This document shows, one piece after another, positions 9,640-20,984 of a DNA stretch of 64,000 bases. The notes under the pieces were generated by a model. That model was not told where the DNA came from. It saw only the letters and a list, made by a program, of their open reading frames with translations, and did no database searches. The DNA is from Deinandra increscens subsp. villosa (lineage: Eukaryota > Streptophyta > Magnoliopsida > Asterales > Asteraceae): NCBI GenBank assembly GCA_039602395.1, contig JBCNJP010000023.1:29309061-29373060 (forward strand), in the 5' to 3' direction. Each line of letters begins with the position of its first letter. The stretch's first letter is position 1. A program made the translations under genes and the position numbers.

Positions 9640-11596
9640 CTGAACCGTGGGTTCAATTCCGGCTGACGACTCATTAATAAATCCAGCGCTTCCGGGAGGC
9701 AACACGAGTACTTGGTTACTTTAGTTTTGCTTGTTTCATGCTATGTTTCTTTTTAGTAGTTTACTTTGACTGTTAGCTAGTTTGTTTACTTTAGAGTTTG
9801 TTTATTTTTCTTTTTTCTCTTTTATGTGTTTCCGTAAGTGTTGCAGGTTTTTAAGAGGCATGCCACAGTTGGACATTGCATTGACTTATCATTTATGGCT
9901 ATGCTTCGCGGTTTGTAGGTAACACACAGTTTGTGGGTCGTGGGTACTCAATCTCCATTCTCGCGGTCCGCAAACGTGCTTTATATTCTTGTTGAGATTT
10001 TAAGGATGCGGGACCGTCACTTCATAAATGACAAACAACGGTTCACATCAGGGTTTCATTAGGCATGCTGACTTTTGGTCAAAGTGGACCGTTCACTTCA
10101 TAAATGACAAACAAATCGTCTATTTTGATCAATTGTTACTTTTCTTTCTAGGATGGTATTTGATGTTGGTTGGTGCTGTTGAGCAATTGGTTGCAAATTG
10201 GCATAACAGGTCTCCCGTTGCACACATTGCGAATCGTCTGGTACTCAATCTCCATTCCGGGAGGTTCGCATGTTTGTGTTGTAGACTTTGTTGACTTTTG
10301 GTTAAATATCGGTCGTCCACTTCACAATTGACAACAAACGGCCCGCATTTAATCACTTGTCCAAAAGCTCAAAATTTTCAAATCTTATATAAAAAGTGCC
10401 AAACTTGGTACCCCAATCCGCTTATGACTTTCACTTAAGTTGTGCTTTCTTTCTAGATTCATCATCGGACCACTAGCTACCTTGATTCACCGGTTTGTGT
10501 TGCCGAGGCAGTTCAGGTACATGTTTATCAAGAGCTGTCATGATTCATTTTTAGCATCCAGACACTAGCACACCATGTGATAGGGGAATATTTCAGTTCT
10601 CTTTCCCCTTCATTTTGTTTGTTTATCGTACATTAGGGACAATGTACGAATTAAGTGTGGGGACAGGGGTATATTGAACTGAAATAGCATAAAATTGTGA
10701 AAATTTTGAACATTTTTTAAATTTTCTTATCATTTCCCCCTGGGTTTGTTAAAATAGTCCCTGATTTTGTCTGCATTAAATGGGAAATGATAGGTATAAC
10801 TAGAGTTTTGACTGTTTAGTAAATAAATATTAAATAAAGTTGAAAGCGCGCATAGTTTGGGATGTACTGGTAGGCCCAGCTGATTTCTAGAAGCTTAAAA
10901 ATCCTGATTTCGCTAATGAAATTAAGCATTAATGAATAAATTATTGTGGGTTCCCGCCTTTAGTGTAGTAGCAAAGCCGAAACTGTTGAATAGGCTGATA
11001 GGTACCAATTTTCTATAAAATATTTTTGATTTGGAGATTACCTGGCACAATATAATATTTTTATGAAAATAAATCAGAGAAATAGTGGTGCCCCATCCAT
11101 CCATCCATCTTGTGCTTGTTTTGAATATATGTATATATGCAAAAAAAATCGAATAAAGTGCAAAGATTCGCTAATCCTACGTTCCACCTCTAGGGATAGT
11201 GACTCCGGAGATGATCTATTAGGGTGATGTGGTTTTGTGTGCGATAAACCTTCCATCCATTCCACTTTCCATAATCTCCAAATCATAAATATTTTTATTC
11301 AATTGTGGTGGTAAAAGTCATAATCCAGTTTGCTCGTGCTGATTCGTGCTTTGAGATGGGATTAGGCCTAGTTGCGAAACTGATAGCGTGAGACCCATAA
11401 TTGGTAATAAAATTGAATAAAGCATGTTCAGGGCTTCAGTTATTGGCGGTTGGGTTTAGTTGGACCGAAATACCGGTAATCGCATTTAGCGCGTGAGTAT
11501 CTAGCTTAGAATAAAAAATTAAAAAGGTCAATTCTCTAGTTATGATCTCATTGCGGACTTTTTTCGGGACGAAAAATGTTTAAGTGTGAGGATATT
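9640..11596 (+). other. Athila 3' untranslated region
   Basis: No coding capacity. At 9686-9703 it holds GCGCTTCCGGGAGGCAAC, a motif I recognise from plant Athila/Tat 3' regions. Near 10630-10670 is GGACAATGTACGAATTAAG followed by TGTGGGG, also typical. Imperfect repeats include GTACTCAATCTCCATTC at about 9947 and 10240, and CTTCATAAATGACAAACAA at about 10019 and 10096. The PPT (AAGTGTGAGGATATT, 11582-11596) ends it. Confidence 0.75.
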
Positions 11597-13505
11597 TGAT
11601 GCATAGCATCTTGTATATAAATAAAATAAATAAATTCCCTCATTTAAATGTCTTTAAAATTTGAATATATCAAATTTGTTGCTTAATTGATTAATATTTG
11701 AATTATTGATTTTTATTGTGTTTTTTTATTAATATTTGAGAAATATATAATTTTCACATTTAATTTGCATTTTTAACTATGATTATTAATATGTGATATT
11801 TATTGAAGGATTTATTTGTTGAATTTTAGGTGGTTGGATGGTACGCGGTGATTTTAGAAGAATTCTGCAAAAAAAGGAAGTTGAATCGGAGCCCAGATGT
11901 GAAAGTTATGAACAAAAGCAAAAATAAATAAATAAACAGATCAGCCCAGCTCCCTTGTGTTGTTCTCGGCCCACCAGCGAAAAGAAAGAGAAGCCCAGAA
12001 AGCAGCAGCCCAACAATAGATTCAGTGGCCCAACACAGCTGAGCATGTAGCGAAAAAGAAAGGAGAAAATTCGACATGGGGGAAATCGAACCCTTGACCA
12101 CTCGATCATGCAGCGAGACAACTTACCACCAGACCAGTAGCTGTTGATGCTTTAGATTTGACTTGCATCCATTTTATATTCTTTCTGCCAGGCCCAAATT
12201 CAGCCCAGCGACTTGATATTTCACAGACTCGTTTTTCAGCTATAAAAAGAATCCAGCCGCCGATTTTTGCATTCTTACACCTCCGAAAAACCCTTAAAAA
12301 CACCCCTAAACACATTGGAATCATCTTGGAAGGAAAAAGGGTCAAGATCAAGGTTTTTTTTAGAAGAAATTTGAAGATTTTAGCTCTCGCGGGTCGGATC
12401 TTTAATTCGGTTCTTCATCGTTTATGTTTTTGATCTGGTTCTTCATCATGGTCAGTCCCAAGATTCGATTTTTATTGTTATTAAACATGTATCTTGGCTG
12501 ATTCATCCTTGTATCACTTATATTAGACAAATTTGGACCCGTTTGACCCGTTTCGGGTGACGTTTTAGCATGACTTTGTGTTAAATTGCTTTTGATGATG
12601 GTTTTAAATGTTTATGATGATAAAGATTGCTGATTTGGTTTCCATTATCGATGGATCATGTGGATTATGCCTATTTAGTAGAACTACTAGTATGTGTTGA
12701 TTTATTTATTATTAAACGGTTGACTTTTATTGGTTAACCGTTTGATGCTTGATAGGAGAACTCCTACTTGATGGTTTATCATTGATTTGGGGCTGATTTA
12801 GTTAATATCTCTATATGAGAGGTTTGACCGAACCATTTCATAGGCTAGAAGCTTGTTTTACATCGTTTAATTGGATGGATTTCTTGTGAACATAAGATTC
12901 GATGCTATTTATTCATGTTTAGAGGTTTCTAGGTCATAAGTGTTTGGAATCATCATCATTGCATGGTATAGGTACTATATAGAGAGACCTCTCGCGTAGT
13001 TTCCTATTTTATGAAGGATTAGTTTACTTTGACCAAAGTAGCTAGTCGGTTAGGCATTTTCACAGTTTTGCTATCCGTGCTTCATTTAGGATTTCCAGAT
13101 TATTCAGGATGTGTTTATAGTCCTAGATAGTCCAGTGTCCCACATTAGACGATAGTGTTCATGGTATTTGTCATCCGAGGGTCTGTGCGAGTCTAGAGGA
13201 GTTGAGTCTAGGTGATGCATTCCTTGCTTTGATTTTCCAGCGTGTTATCCGGTGTTTGTCTGTTTTTTGTTGGTTTAGTTATTTAGTAGAGTTTTCATTA
13301 TCAGTTCACAAAATCAATTTCACCGGTCAGATATTAGCAAAGATCCAATTTTGGGAGTCTACATACGTGTCCACGGATTGATATCCAGTTCTTACCAACA
13401 CTGTGCTGCACACGACGGGTACACTGCCCTGGTGTGTAGTTTGGTCACTTGGTAATTACCATTTAAAACTTGATCAGCTTTTCATAGTATACAAACAACA
13501 CATCA
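11597..13505 (+). repeat. Athila 3' LTR
   Basis: 1909 bp, TGATGCATAG...ACATCA, collinear with the 5' LTR. It is preceded by the PPT and followed by the target duplication. Confidence 0.9.
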
Positions 13506-13510
13506 CCTAC
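13506..13510. repeat. Target-site duplication of Athila element (right)
   Basis: CCTAC, identical to 4965-4969. Confidence 0.85.
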
Positions 13511-14553
13511 CCTTTCGGTCCGCACGAACTTCTAATATCCGATTAACTCGGTATTTTCAATACTTGATTATTTTCAACACATCACCTACCCTTTCAAAGC
13601 TTAATTCAACATCGTTTAGTCAATTTGGGAAGAGTGACGTTATGAAAACCCTAATTTTGACCCGTTAACAGAACCTTAACCAAACCTTTTCCAATTATGA
13701 AATAAACTTAGGGCTTTCTTAAAATACATCATTTTAGGATTACCTACAAAAATTCAGACCCTAATTCCCACCCAATCACCCTATTTGAGCAGAATAACCT
13801 CAAGAACCCTAATTTTACATCATTTATAGAAAGCATACTTAGAGATCGAATTAGAAAAAACTGAAAGAGGTTATTTTAGATCATTACCATTTAATGGGTG
13901 ACTACAGAAATTCAGCTCCTAATTCCTTCCGGTTTGAGAGAATTGCTCCGACGAAGTTTCTGCTGGGTTTAGAGGGTTTTTATGTGATATTTGAGTGAAT
14001 TGGCGAGTTAATCTGTCGATTTGAGGCTTGGTTTATAGGTTCAGATGCGAGATATGGTTCCTACACGTCTTAAGGTGACTAAGGCTCAAAATCGACACAT
14101 TTGGATGGTCAATTTAGTCAAATCGTGGGCTGCAAGTCGAAGAAACGAGTTCTGGGTTGAATTCTGGTCGCAAACAGGTCGCGTACCGCGAGCCTTCCCT
14201 CGCGTACCGCCTGGGAAGTTTCAAAGAATGAAAGTTTTGGTCCCTAGACTTCTATTTTATGTTTTAAGCCCTTGTACTTCTACGAACTATTATTTTATGC
14301 TATAAAACACTTAAGGGTGATTAATAAAAGTTTCTAAGGCTCGGGACACGCTCGATGATATACGTATACATACATTTCATATCTTTCAATTATTGACACT
14401 TTTAGTCTCTTAACTTTTGTTTTAGGCTTATTAGCCTTGTATCCTTTGATGTGGCTATCATTTTATGTTCCATAACCTTATTAAACATTATTCTAACATT
14501 CTTGAGGGTTCGGGTTATGTATGTATATATATATATATATATGATATATATAT

Positions 14554-14584
<31 letters not shown>
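13511..14584 (-). repeat. Gypsy G1 5' LTR, segment 2
   Basis: Continuation of the LTR after the Athila insertion. It holds CGCGTACCGCGAG-type sequence around 14180-14215 and ends in a (TA)n tract (14522-14584), where Helitron H1 inserted. The small frame at 14045-14305 is not a recognisable gene. Confidence 0.55.
14522..14584. repeat. (TA)n microsatellite, target of Helitron H1
   Basis: About 60 bp of TA repeats with few interruptions. The matching half lies at 37364-37412 on the other side of H1. Confidence 0.8.
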
Positions 14585-14613
14585 CTAGTTTTATAAACCC
14601 GTGCATCGCACGG
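14585..14613 (-). other. Helitron H1 3' terminus (hairpin + CTAG)
   Basis: Palindrome with a GAT loop (14599-14613), ten bases of spacer, then CTAG, the CTRR terminator signal of Helitrons. The flanking T is present. Confidence 0.9.
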
Positions 14614-14718
14614 CCGTATTTTAAAAAGGAAAAGTAAAAATTAAAAATGTACAAAGAGTCAATTTCATCGTTTGAATTAAAAGTAAGATGAAACAAATGA
14701 TAAGTTATAAATAGAAAA

Positions 14719-15407
14719 TTACATATAGGAAAATACAGATTTATAAACTACATTTAATGTTCGGTTAGTCACGTTGCCATCTTCATCCAGTATCAAAAGC
14801 TTAAGTCCCTCTCTGCTCTTCACTCTTGACAATGCGACGTAAAGTTGTCCATGACTGAAACATGGATTTTTGAGATACAGACCAACTTTTGAGAGTGATT
14901 GTCCCTGAATTTTATTAACGGTCATTCCTAAACAAACCGCAATCGGATACTGCCTCCTTTTAAATTTAAATGGTATTTTTTTTTCTGAAAGGGACATAGT
15001 AATTCTTGGAATAAATGTACGGTGACCGATATTATTTCCAGATATTACTTCTACTTCTATGACACGTTTTCCAAGATACACGATCTGAAGTCAAGTGCCG
15101 TTACAAAGACCTTTTTCTGATCAAAAATTTCGTAGTAGCATGACAGGCGCACCGACTTTTAAAACCAACCTATGGCTTGGCAGACCGAAGATTTATAAAC
15201 CATTAAGAAACTCTGGAGCGTAAATATTTTGATCAACGCTTTCTTGAACATCCTCACCTTGACATAGGCAATCAGAACTCAAATATTCTCTCTCTTCTCC
15301 TGGAATTATTGATAACAACCTGTTATTGATTTCGTAAACAATCTCATTGGTAGGTGCCAAAATCGCTCTTTCCTTCCAATAAAATGGATCTTTGTAATTT
15401 TCAATCA
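14719..15407 (-). pseudogene. Helitron H1 helicase, C-terminal exon part
   Basis: The C-terminal third of the Pif1-type helicase, severed from the rest by Helitron H2. Visible pieces are WKERAILAPTNEIVYEINN and IPGEEREYLSSDC (15407 to ~15195), then a stretch with several stops (15190-15085), then YPIAVCLGMTVNKIQGQSLS and GQLYVALSRVKSREGLKLL (helicase motifs V and VI). The frame ends at 14719, about 130 bp from the Helitron terminus. The stops show the gene is dead. Confidence 0.88.
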
Positions 15408-16946
15408 TCATATTTATATATAAAAGAAAAGTTTTAAGGACACATGTCACAACCACAGCCCTTCTCAGATTCATTTTCCCACCTAATAACCCGACCCATC
15501 TTCAACAGTTTTATCTTATAACCCATCATATAAACCCTAGCTCCATCGAATCCTCATTATCTCACCCGTCTTCTCTTTCACGCTCTCCTTCAGATCAAAC
15601 GGCGAGTTTGAAGCCTAATCTCATTAAAGCAACATGTTAGCAATCGTTCACCCTTCATCATCATCTCTAATGTATTTATTTTTCTGAACCCTCAATCAAT
15701 TTCATTGACAATTCGCAAAGCTAGGGTTTTCTGAAGCTTTTGTCTCTCGCAGCCCATCATCATCTTCGCATTTACTCTGATGAAAATATCCTTCTCAGAC
15801 GCTACACGCTAGATCTTCTTTCTCCACTGATCCGGATCAGAGATAAATCTTCACCTCATATTATTGATGGCCAAGGTTTCTAAGATTTCATTTCAAGCAG
15901 GGATACTTTTGTGTTTCTGTAAATTGTAAAAGGGATTATGTAAAACTGATTGTGTAAACATCGATTTATCTCTGAAATTCAATTTGGATGGAAAATTGTT
16001 CTTGATAGCTTTATTGGATTTTGTGGAGCAGCCTTTGTACCTAAGGTCCAACCGCTTTCTCATAATCTAATATTGCTTTTTTGTTTTTGATTTTCACCAT
16101 AATTCGGATGGCTTAAGTGTTGTGTATTGTAGAAAATTAAAAAAAAAAAGTCATGTAGTTTATTTTCTAGAATTGATTGAATCGTTCATTAAACATTGAT
16201 TTTTCTATGAAGTTAATCAGTGATGAATATTCATTTTTGGAATTTGCACACTCATGTTGATGTCCACTTCTTAGTTACCCTTCTGGCTTAGTTTATTTTG
16301 TATGCATGAGATATTGTGGGTTTTTTTTGAACTCTAGGCAATTTAGTTAACTTATGTGTATTGTTTGTTTGTAAGACATTAAGTTCTCGATCCATGGATT
16401 TGTTCGAAGTAAGTTGTTTTGCTTCACATGATTGAGCCTCATGCAATTGTTCTAAATTATGTATTAAGTACTTGCGTTTTGGAAATCTCTCTTGCCTTTT
16501 GTGATATATAGTATCTATAGGTTGTTGGGGGCACAAACACTACTAGACTAGACATCTCCATGGATGGATCAGAAGTGTCTTCAAGTTCAAGATAGAGATG
16601 GGTATTGAGTCTGTATCTTAAAACACACTCTAATTGTATATTTGTTGCTTACATGTATACATTTTATAATATATAAAAGATGAAGGATTGCTAATATAAA
16701 TTGCAAAGTTAAATCCAAATGAGTATCTAACACAATCAAATTGGACATACTTAATAGATAATTAATTCATGAACTAATCTATGTACCAATGAGGCAAACT
16801 TGGCAAACTTGTTGATATACTTACATACATTGTGAATTACGAGCAAGGTTTGGCACGATTTTATTCCATGGTAGATTATTGCAGATTATTATTGTTATTA
16901 TTATTTTTTAAATCCGTCCGTGCGATGCACGGGTATCAAAGACTAG
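15408..16946 (+). mobile_element. Non-autonomous Helitron H2 inside the H1 helicase
   Basis: Starts TCATATTTATATATAAAAG after an A and ends with hairpin CCGTGCGATGCACGG (16918-16932), ten bases, then CTAG (16943-16946) before a T. This is the canonical A/T insertion. The two flanks join in frame in the helicase reading (codons for FVYPS on one side, MIENYKDP on the other), which fixes both ends. The 1.5-kb interior has no recognisable ORF. The stretch around 15470-15900 looks like a 5' UTR or promoter and may be captured host sequence, but I cannot identify it. Confidence 0.88.
16918..16946 (+). other. Helitron H2 3' terminus (hairpin + CTAG)
   Basis: Nearly the same 15-base palindrome as the H1 terminus, so H2 probably used an H1-related transposase. 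Confidence 0.9.
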
Positions 16947-17921
16947 TAGAAGGATATACGAAATCAATAAGTTCTTGAAAAGGATCAACCGAATCTTTGA
17001 TAAGCAGATCGTCTGGAATATCAATAATGGCGTGCCTGTCATTTTCACTGCCAAGCTTACCTTCCCCCAATTGTAACAGCCATTAAAAAAACTTCCTAAT
17101 ACTTTCAACATCACCTGACTGATCTCCGGTGGTAAGTCTCATGTTCTTTGTTAGTTTTAAAACTTTGCATTTGCTCCAAATGTATGAAGAACTTAATGAA
17201 GAATTGACAATATCTTCATCAGTTCCTCCAGGTATGACAGGTAGAATCTGTCTAAAATCACCTCCAAAAACAACGACTTTACCTCCGAAAAATGAATCAT
17301 TTTTTATAGTTTTTCCACCATCCAGTATGTCGTTTAAACTTCTATCAAGCGCTTCAAAATAATGCTTATTGGTCATTAGGGCCTCGTCCCATATAATCAA
17401 AGAAGTCTGTTTCAATAAGTCTGCTACATCACTGTTTGGCTTCAAAGAACAGATGGAGTTTTCCATGATATTTATAGGTATTCGGAATCTCGAATGCGCT
17501 GTCCTACCTCCAGGTAGCAAGAGAGAGGCGATACACTTGAAACGACGTTTAAGACGATTTGGTCTTTCGATCTTACTGAAGCAGATAAGGTATTCCATAA
17601 AAATGTTTTGCTTGTTCCACCGTATCCAAACACGAAAAAAAATGCCACCCCTTTTTTGATCAACGGCCATCATAATTTCATTGTATATACTTCTTTGTTC
17701 ATCGGTCAATTTGACAAAAAGACTGTGATACAGCTCGGCCATACTATTTTTGTCATACGAACGTTCTTCACTTATCATAAGGTTATTTGCCAACATAATT
17801 GAAGCATCATCCGGATAAGGCATTGATTCAAATCTACGTAGACTGGAATTGTTCAGACATAAGATCTTCTCAATTTCAAATAAAGTGAAGTTTTTTAAAT
17901 CGTCATCTTTAATTGAAGATC
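16947..17921 (-). pseudogene. Helitron H1 helicase, Walker motifs exon
   Basis: Exon starting after a TATATAG acceptor at 17922. It has LTDEQRSIYNEIMMAVDQKR, then the P-loop, which is found in a different frame (VFGYGGTSKTFLWNTLS, ~17645-17560) because of two compensating frameshifts. After these come LLLPGGRTAHSRFRIPI, Walker B IIWDEALM, motif III VVVFGGDFRQILPVIPGG and TKNMRL. The P-loop reads GGTSKT instead of the usual GGTGKT. The exon continues to 16947, where H2 interrupts it. Confidence 0.88.
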
Positions 17922-18007
17922 CTATATAAAAAAAGTTGATTTAAATTTATATATATGAAACATAAGAATATTAAATATTAAAAAATAACATGAGAATTTA
18001 AGCTTAC
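17922..18007 (-). other. Probable intron in H1 Rep-helicase gene
   Basis: The minus strand starts GTAAGC and ends TTTTTTTATATAG. Removing it joins the Rep-side and helicase-side exons. 86 bp, AT-rich. Confidence 0.6.
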
Positions 18008-19225
18008 CTTGTGTTTTTTTATTTTGTTGGCGTTCGTAAATAATTCCATCTTAAAGGGTTTTCCATGATTTGTCCCAGACATGATCTGGTCGGGACAAAG
18101 TGTTACACAACTACATAGTTGCAAATAGTGTCCTTAAGAATTAACATGTTCCGTGATGACTTGCCTCTTTAAATGCTTCAATGTATTCATTATCATTGTC
18201 TAAAAGACCAAGTGCGTAGCAAGCATCTCTAAATGAAGCATGTTCAGTTCCATTAACAGTCCTAATCTCTTTAAATGATCTTGGACCTTTAACTTTATTA
18301 AGAAGAATTCTTAAAAAGTAGGCTTCACCAAGAGAAGGTGACACTGAATGAATTTTTCCAATTGAGACACCTTGTTTTCTTGGTATCCAGCATCTCTCTA
18401 CGCACTTCCAAACAAATTTTGAAGGAAACTGAACATATGTAAGATTTCTAGCGTGTGCATACATCTCATTACACTTCATCCAAGACAAAAACATTGAGGA
18501 ACATACCGAAGCCTTTTCAATTACATCATCAATATCATCTTCTTCACCATATACAATTTGTTGTTGGTCGGGTAGATGAAAAGGAAGCCTGGTAACAGAA
18601 GGATATCTATACTTTACTTCATTTGAGAAGATACGCCATGAGGCCTCACATGCAGAGAGGTATCTACAATCATAATAAAGTCTAATTTCATCAACAGCTT
18701 CAACAGGTTGGTCTCCATATTGACAGTGGTCTAACTTTAATGTTGTTCTATTCGGACCTTTGTTGATATACTTGAAAAGATATTTGATTGCATTACTCTG
18801 GTTGCACCATTCAACATTTATATGCGCTTGATATCTTTTCAATAAGAACTTGTTATACGGAACAACGTATCTCGAATCTAATTCTGCATCGGATTTAAAA
18901 ATAGTAGGACCATTAAGTCTCCTTCTATATAAAGGATATCCATCTGCATCTGTTGAAGTTCTTTCACGGAATTTCTTAGGCAAATTTTTGGAGCGATCGT
19001 CTTTTACCATGCACGGTGATTTCATATTATGAGGACCGCATGGTCCGTGGATCATAAATTCTTTGACTAGTTTGTATAATTCCGGATCTTCGTTAGGATC
19101 AGGGATCTCCGCGGATATGACACGATCAATATGATCAGGTGTAGGTAGTTTCGCATCAGGATGCAAAAATAAACATATATGCGAATGAGGTAATCCACGT
19201 TTTTGAAACTCGATAGTATAGACCA
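18008..19225 (-). pseudogene. Helitron H1 Rep (HUH) catalytic exon
   Basis: Begins VYTIEFQKRGLPHSHICLF with the HUH motif (HSH) and contains the two-tyrosine motif in AIKYLFKYINKGPNR. These are the nicking residues of rolling-circle Rep. It then runs into the Rep/helicase linker (GEAYFLRILLNKVKGPRSFK). The frame is open for about 361 codons to 18141. A stop ends it there, and another stop is visible before the splice donor at ~18008, so this copy is not functional. Confidence 0.9.
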
Positions 19226-19305
19226 CTGAAAATTGAAAATAAAATTTAAAGTGAATTATATATAAATGTGAAATAATTAAAGAATAAAGTTATAAGTTAA
19301 TATAC
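19226..19305 (-). other. Probable intron in H1 Rep exon junction
   Basis: GTATATTAAC...TTTTCAG, 80 bp. Removing it joins GKVQA to VVYTIEFQ in frame, as in other plant Helitron proteins. Confidence 0.75.
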
Positions 19306-20231
19306 CTGCTTGAACCTTGCCGAAAATTGACTTGTCTTTTATGTCTTTCATTAGGGAATCAAGCTTCATTTTAAACAGACGACATAAAATGTCAGGATGA
19401 TCCTCGACACTAATAGTTTTGTCCTTGAGACACCTTCTAATTTCAGGCCATCTAGGATTACATGTTATGGTAATAAAAAGATCCGGATAACCAAACCATT
19501 TGCAAATTGCCATAGCATCTAAAAAGTTTTGCATCATAAAACGTGCCCCACCAATAAAAGAAGACGGTAGTATAATACGTTGCCCAGTAAAGGACATATC
19601 TGTATTTCCCTCATCTTTTGCACTGTTCTGATTTAGTAATGTGTCACTTCTTAGTTTAGATTGCTTGCCACGTATAAACCCCAATCTTTCACTCTCAATC
19701 ATGGTATAAGCATCCACTAAGAATTGTTGGTAAAGTCGTCTAGAATTCAAAATCAATGAAAACTTGTTGACCCTGCCTTGAATACGAAAAGCAAAAAATT
19801 CCCTCATAGTGCATGTCTTTCTAATACTGTTTTCCAAACTTGTTACGTTTCTGTGAGGGATATTGATTTGGTAGCCATCATCTCCGTGAGGAAACAAAAG
19901 TGGATACTGAAGCGGGAGATACGAAGGGTGTAATTCACTTATACGTTCCCTACGGCCTGATTTCTGAGTAACAATTATGTCACGATGGTTAACTAAATTA
20001 CAAATATCTCCAACAATTAACACGGCAACTTCAGATGCCGTAGGTAAGTTGTATGTCTTTTCATATGTTTTCCTATTGCTTATGATACGTAGCTTCAGGT
20101 CTGAGTTAGGATTTTGTGACAAACAATCCCTCGCCATTCTGTAGGTTTTCACGAACACATTCTCTTTATCTAACATGTTCTTTACTTGTTCTATTAGTTG
20201 CACGTCTAATATTTCAGCGGCATCGTCTGAT
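19306..20231 (-). pseudogene. Helitron H1 Rep, Helitron-like N-terminal domain exon
   Basis: 309 codons open, homologous to the Helitron_like_N domain: HPSYLPLQYPLLFPHGDDGY, REFFAFRIQGR, GGARFMMQNFLDAMAICKWF and PDLFITITCNPRWPEI. This exon itself shows no stop, but downstream exons of the same gene are broken. The upstream acceptor is AAAACAG at 20232. Confidence 0.88.
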
Positions 20232-20321
20232 CTGTTTTCGATTAAATAAAGTTATGAATGAGAATAATTATCGTATTACATATAATGATAGAATTTAATG
20301 GGATAAGTACGGTGTACATAC

Positions 20322-20530
20322 CTTAATGCTTGTAGTCTATTAGAAACCTCATTTTCAGTATCATATATGTATAGTTGATAGAATTTTGGTGGTTCTCCAT
20401 CTTGAGGCAACAAACTTCCAATGGAATGATAATTTTGACCGCTTAATCTAAAAATGAAAGGAGCTCCGCCCTTGTTAATAGATTTATCAACCTTATAGTA
20501 TTTGTTGCAAGTATTGTTGAACTGAAGCTA
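20322..20530 (-). pseudogene. Helitron H1 Rep, first recognisable exon
   Basis: Too short for an ORF call, but translation gives DKSINKGGAPFIFRLSGQNY and KFYQLYIYDTENEVSNRLQ followed by a GTATGT donor at 20321. This block is standard in plant Helitron transposases just before the N-terminal domain. A 90-bp intron (20232-20321) joins LQALR to SDDAAE in frame. I could not find the start codon upstream. Confidence 0.8.
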
Positions 20531-20984
20531 ATTACACCATTGTCCCTAACATTATTCAAACTCCAGAGGATACAAATTCATACAAAATCCACACTAATGG
20601 AGATCAATGCTTAAAAATAAAAATGAGCACAAATTGTCCGGTTAATTCCTCGGCATTTGATTCAATCTTTATAGCTAATCTCCCTAACAACATTAAACGG
20701 ACAATATCATTCTTATTTTTTTAATTATCACATTATGAATTGTCATCTTAATATCAGTAAAACAAAAGCTAACAAAGGTAAACATTATCACATCCTCTAA
20801 TTTAAGCATATTCGACATGAAACCCTCACAAAGTTCTCAGATTTCAAATGAAACTCTATCTAAACAACACTGAAACTATTTGAAACTACAAACTAACTCA
20901 CAGATGATAAAAATGAGTGCATCTGGTGAAAGGTGACATGCAAGAAAAATTAAACATAACTTTTGAGCAATATTTTTAGATGAT
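20531..20984. other. Spacer between RPA-like and Rep genes
   Basis: AT-rich, no ORF, no repeat that I recognise. Confidence 0.5.

Larger units (their letters stand above)
4970..13505 (+). mobile_element. Non-autonomous Athila-type gypsy element (gag-protease only)
   Basis: 8.5-kb plus-strand element with two LTRs of 1908 and 1909 bp, a tRNA-Asp-type PBS, one degraded gag-protease frame, and a 2-kb 3' untranslated region. It is flanked by the CCTAC duplication. No reverse transcriptase, RNase H, integrase or env-like sequence lies between the protease and the 3' LTR, so it depended on a helper. This layout matches non-autonomous gag-carrying Athila/Tat derivatives (TR-GAG or similar, established class). 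The LTR starts differ by several percent in the ~145 bases I aligned, so it is clearly older than copia D. It interrupts gypsy G1's LTR. Confidence 0.9.
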
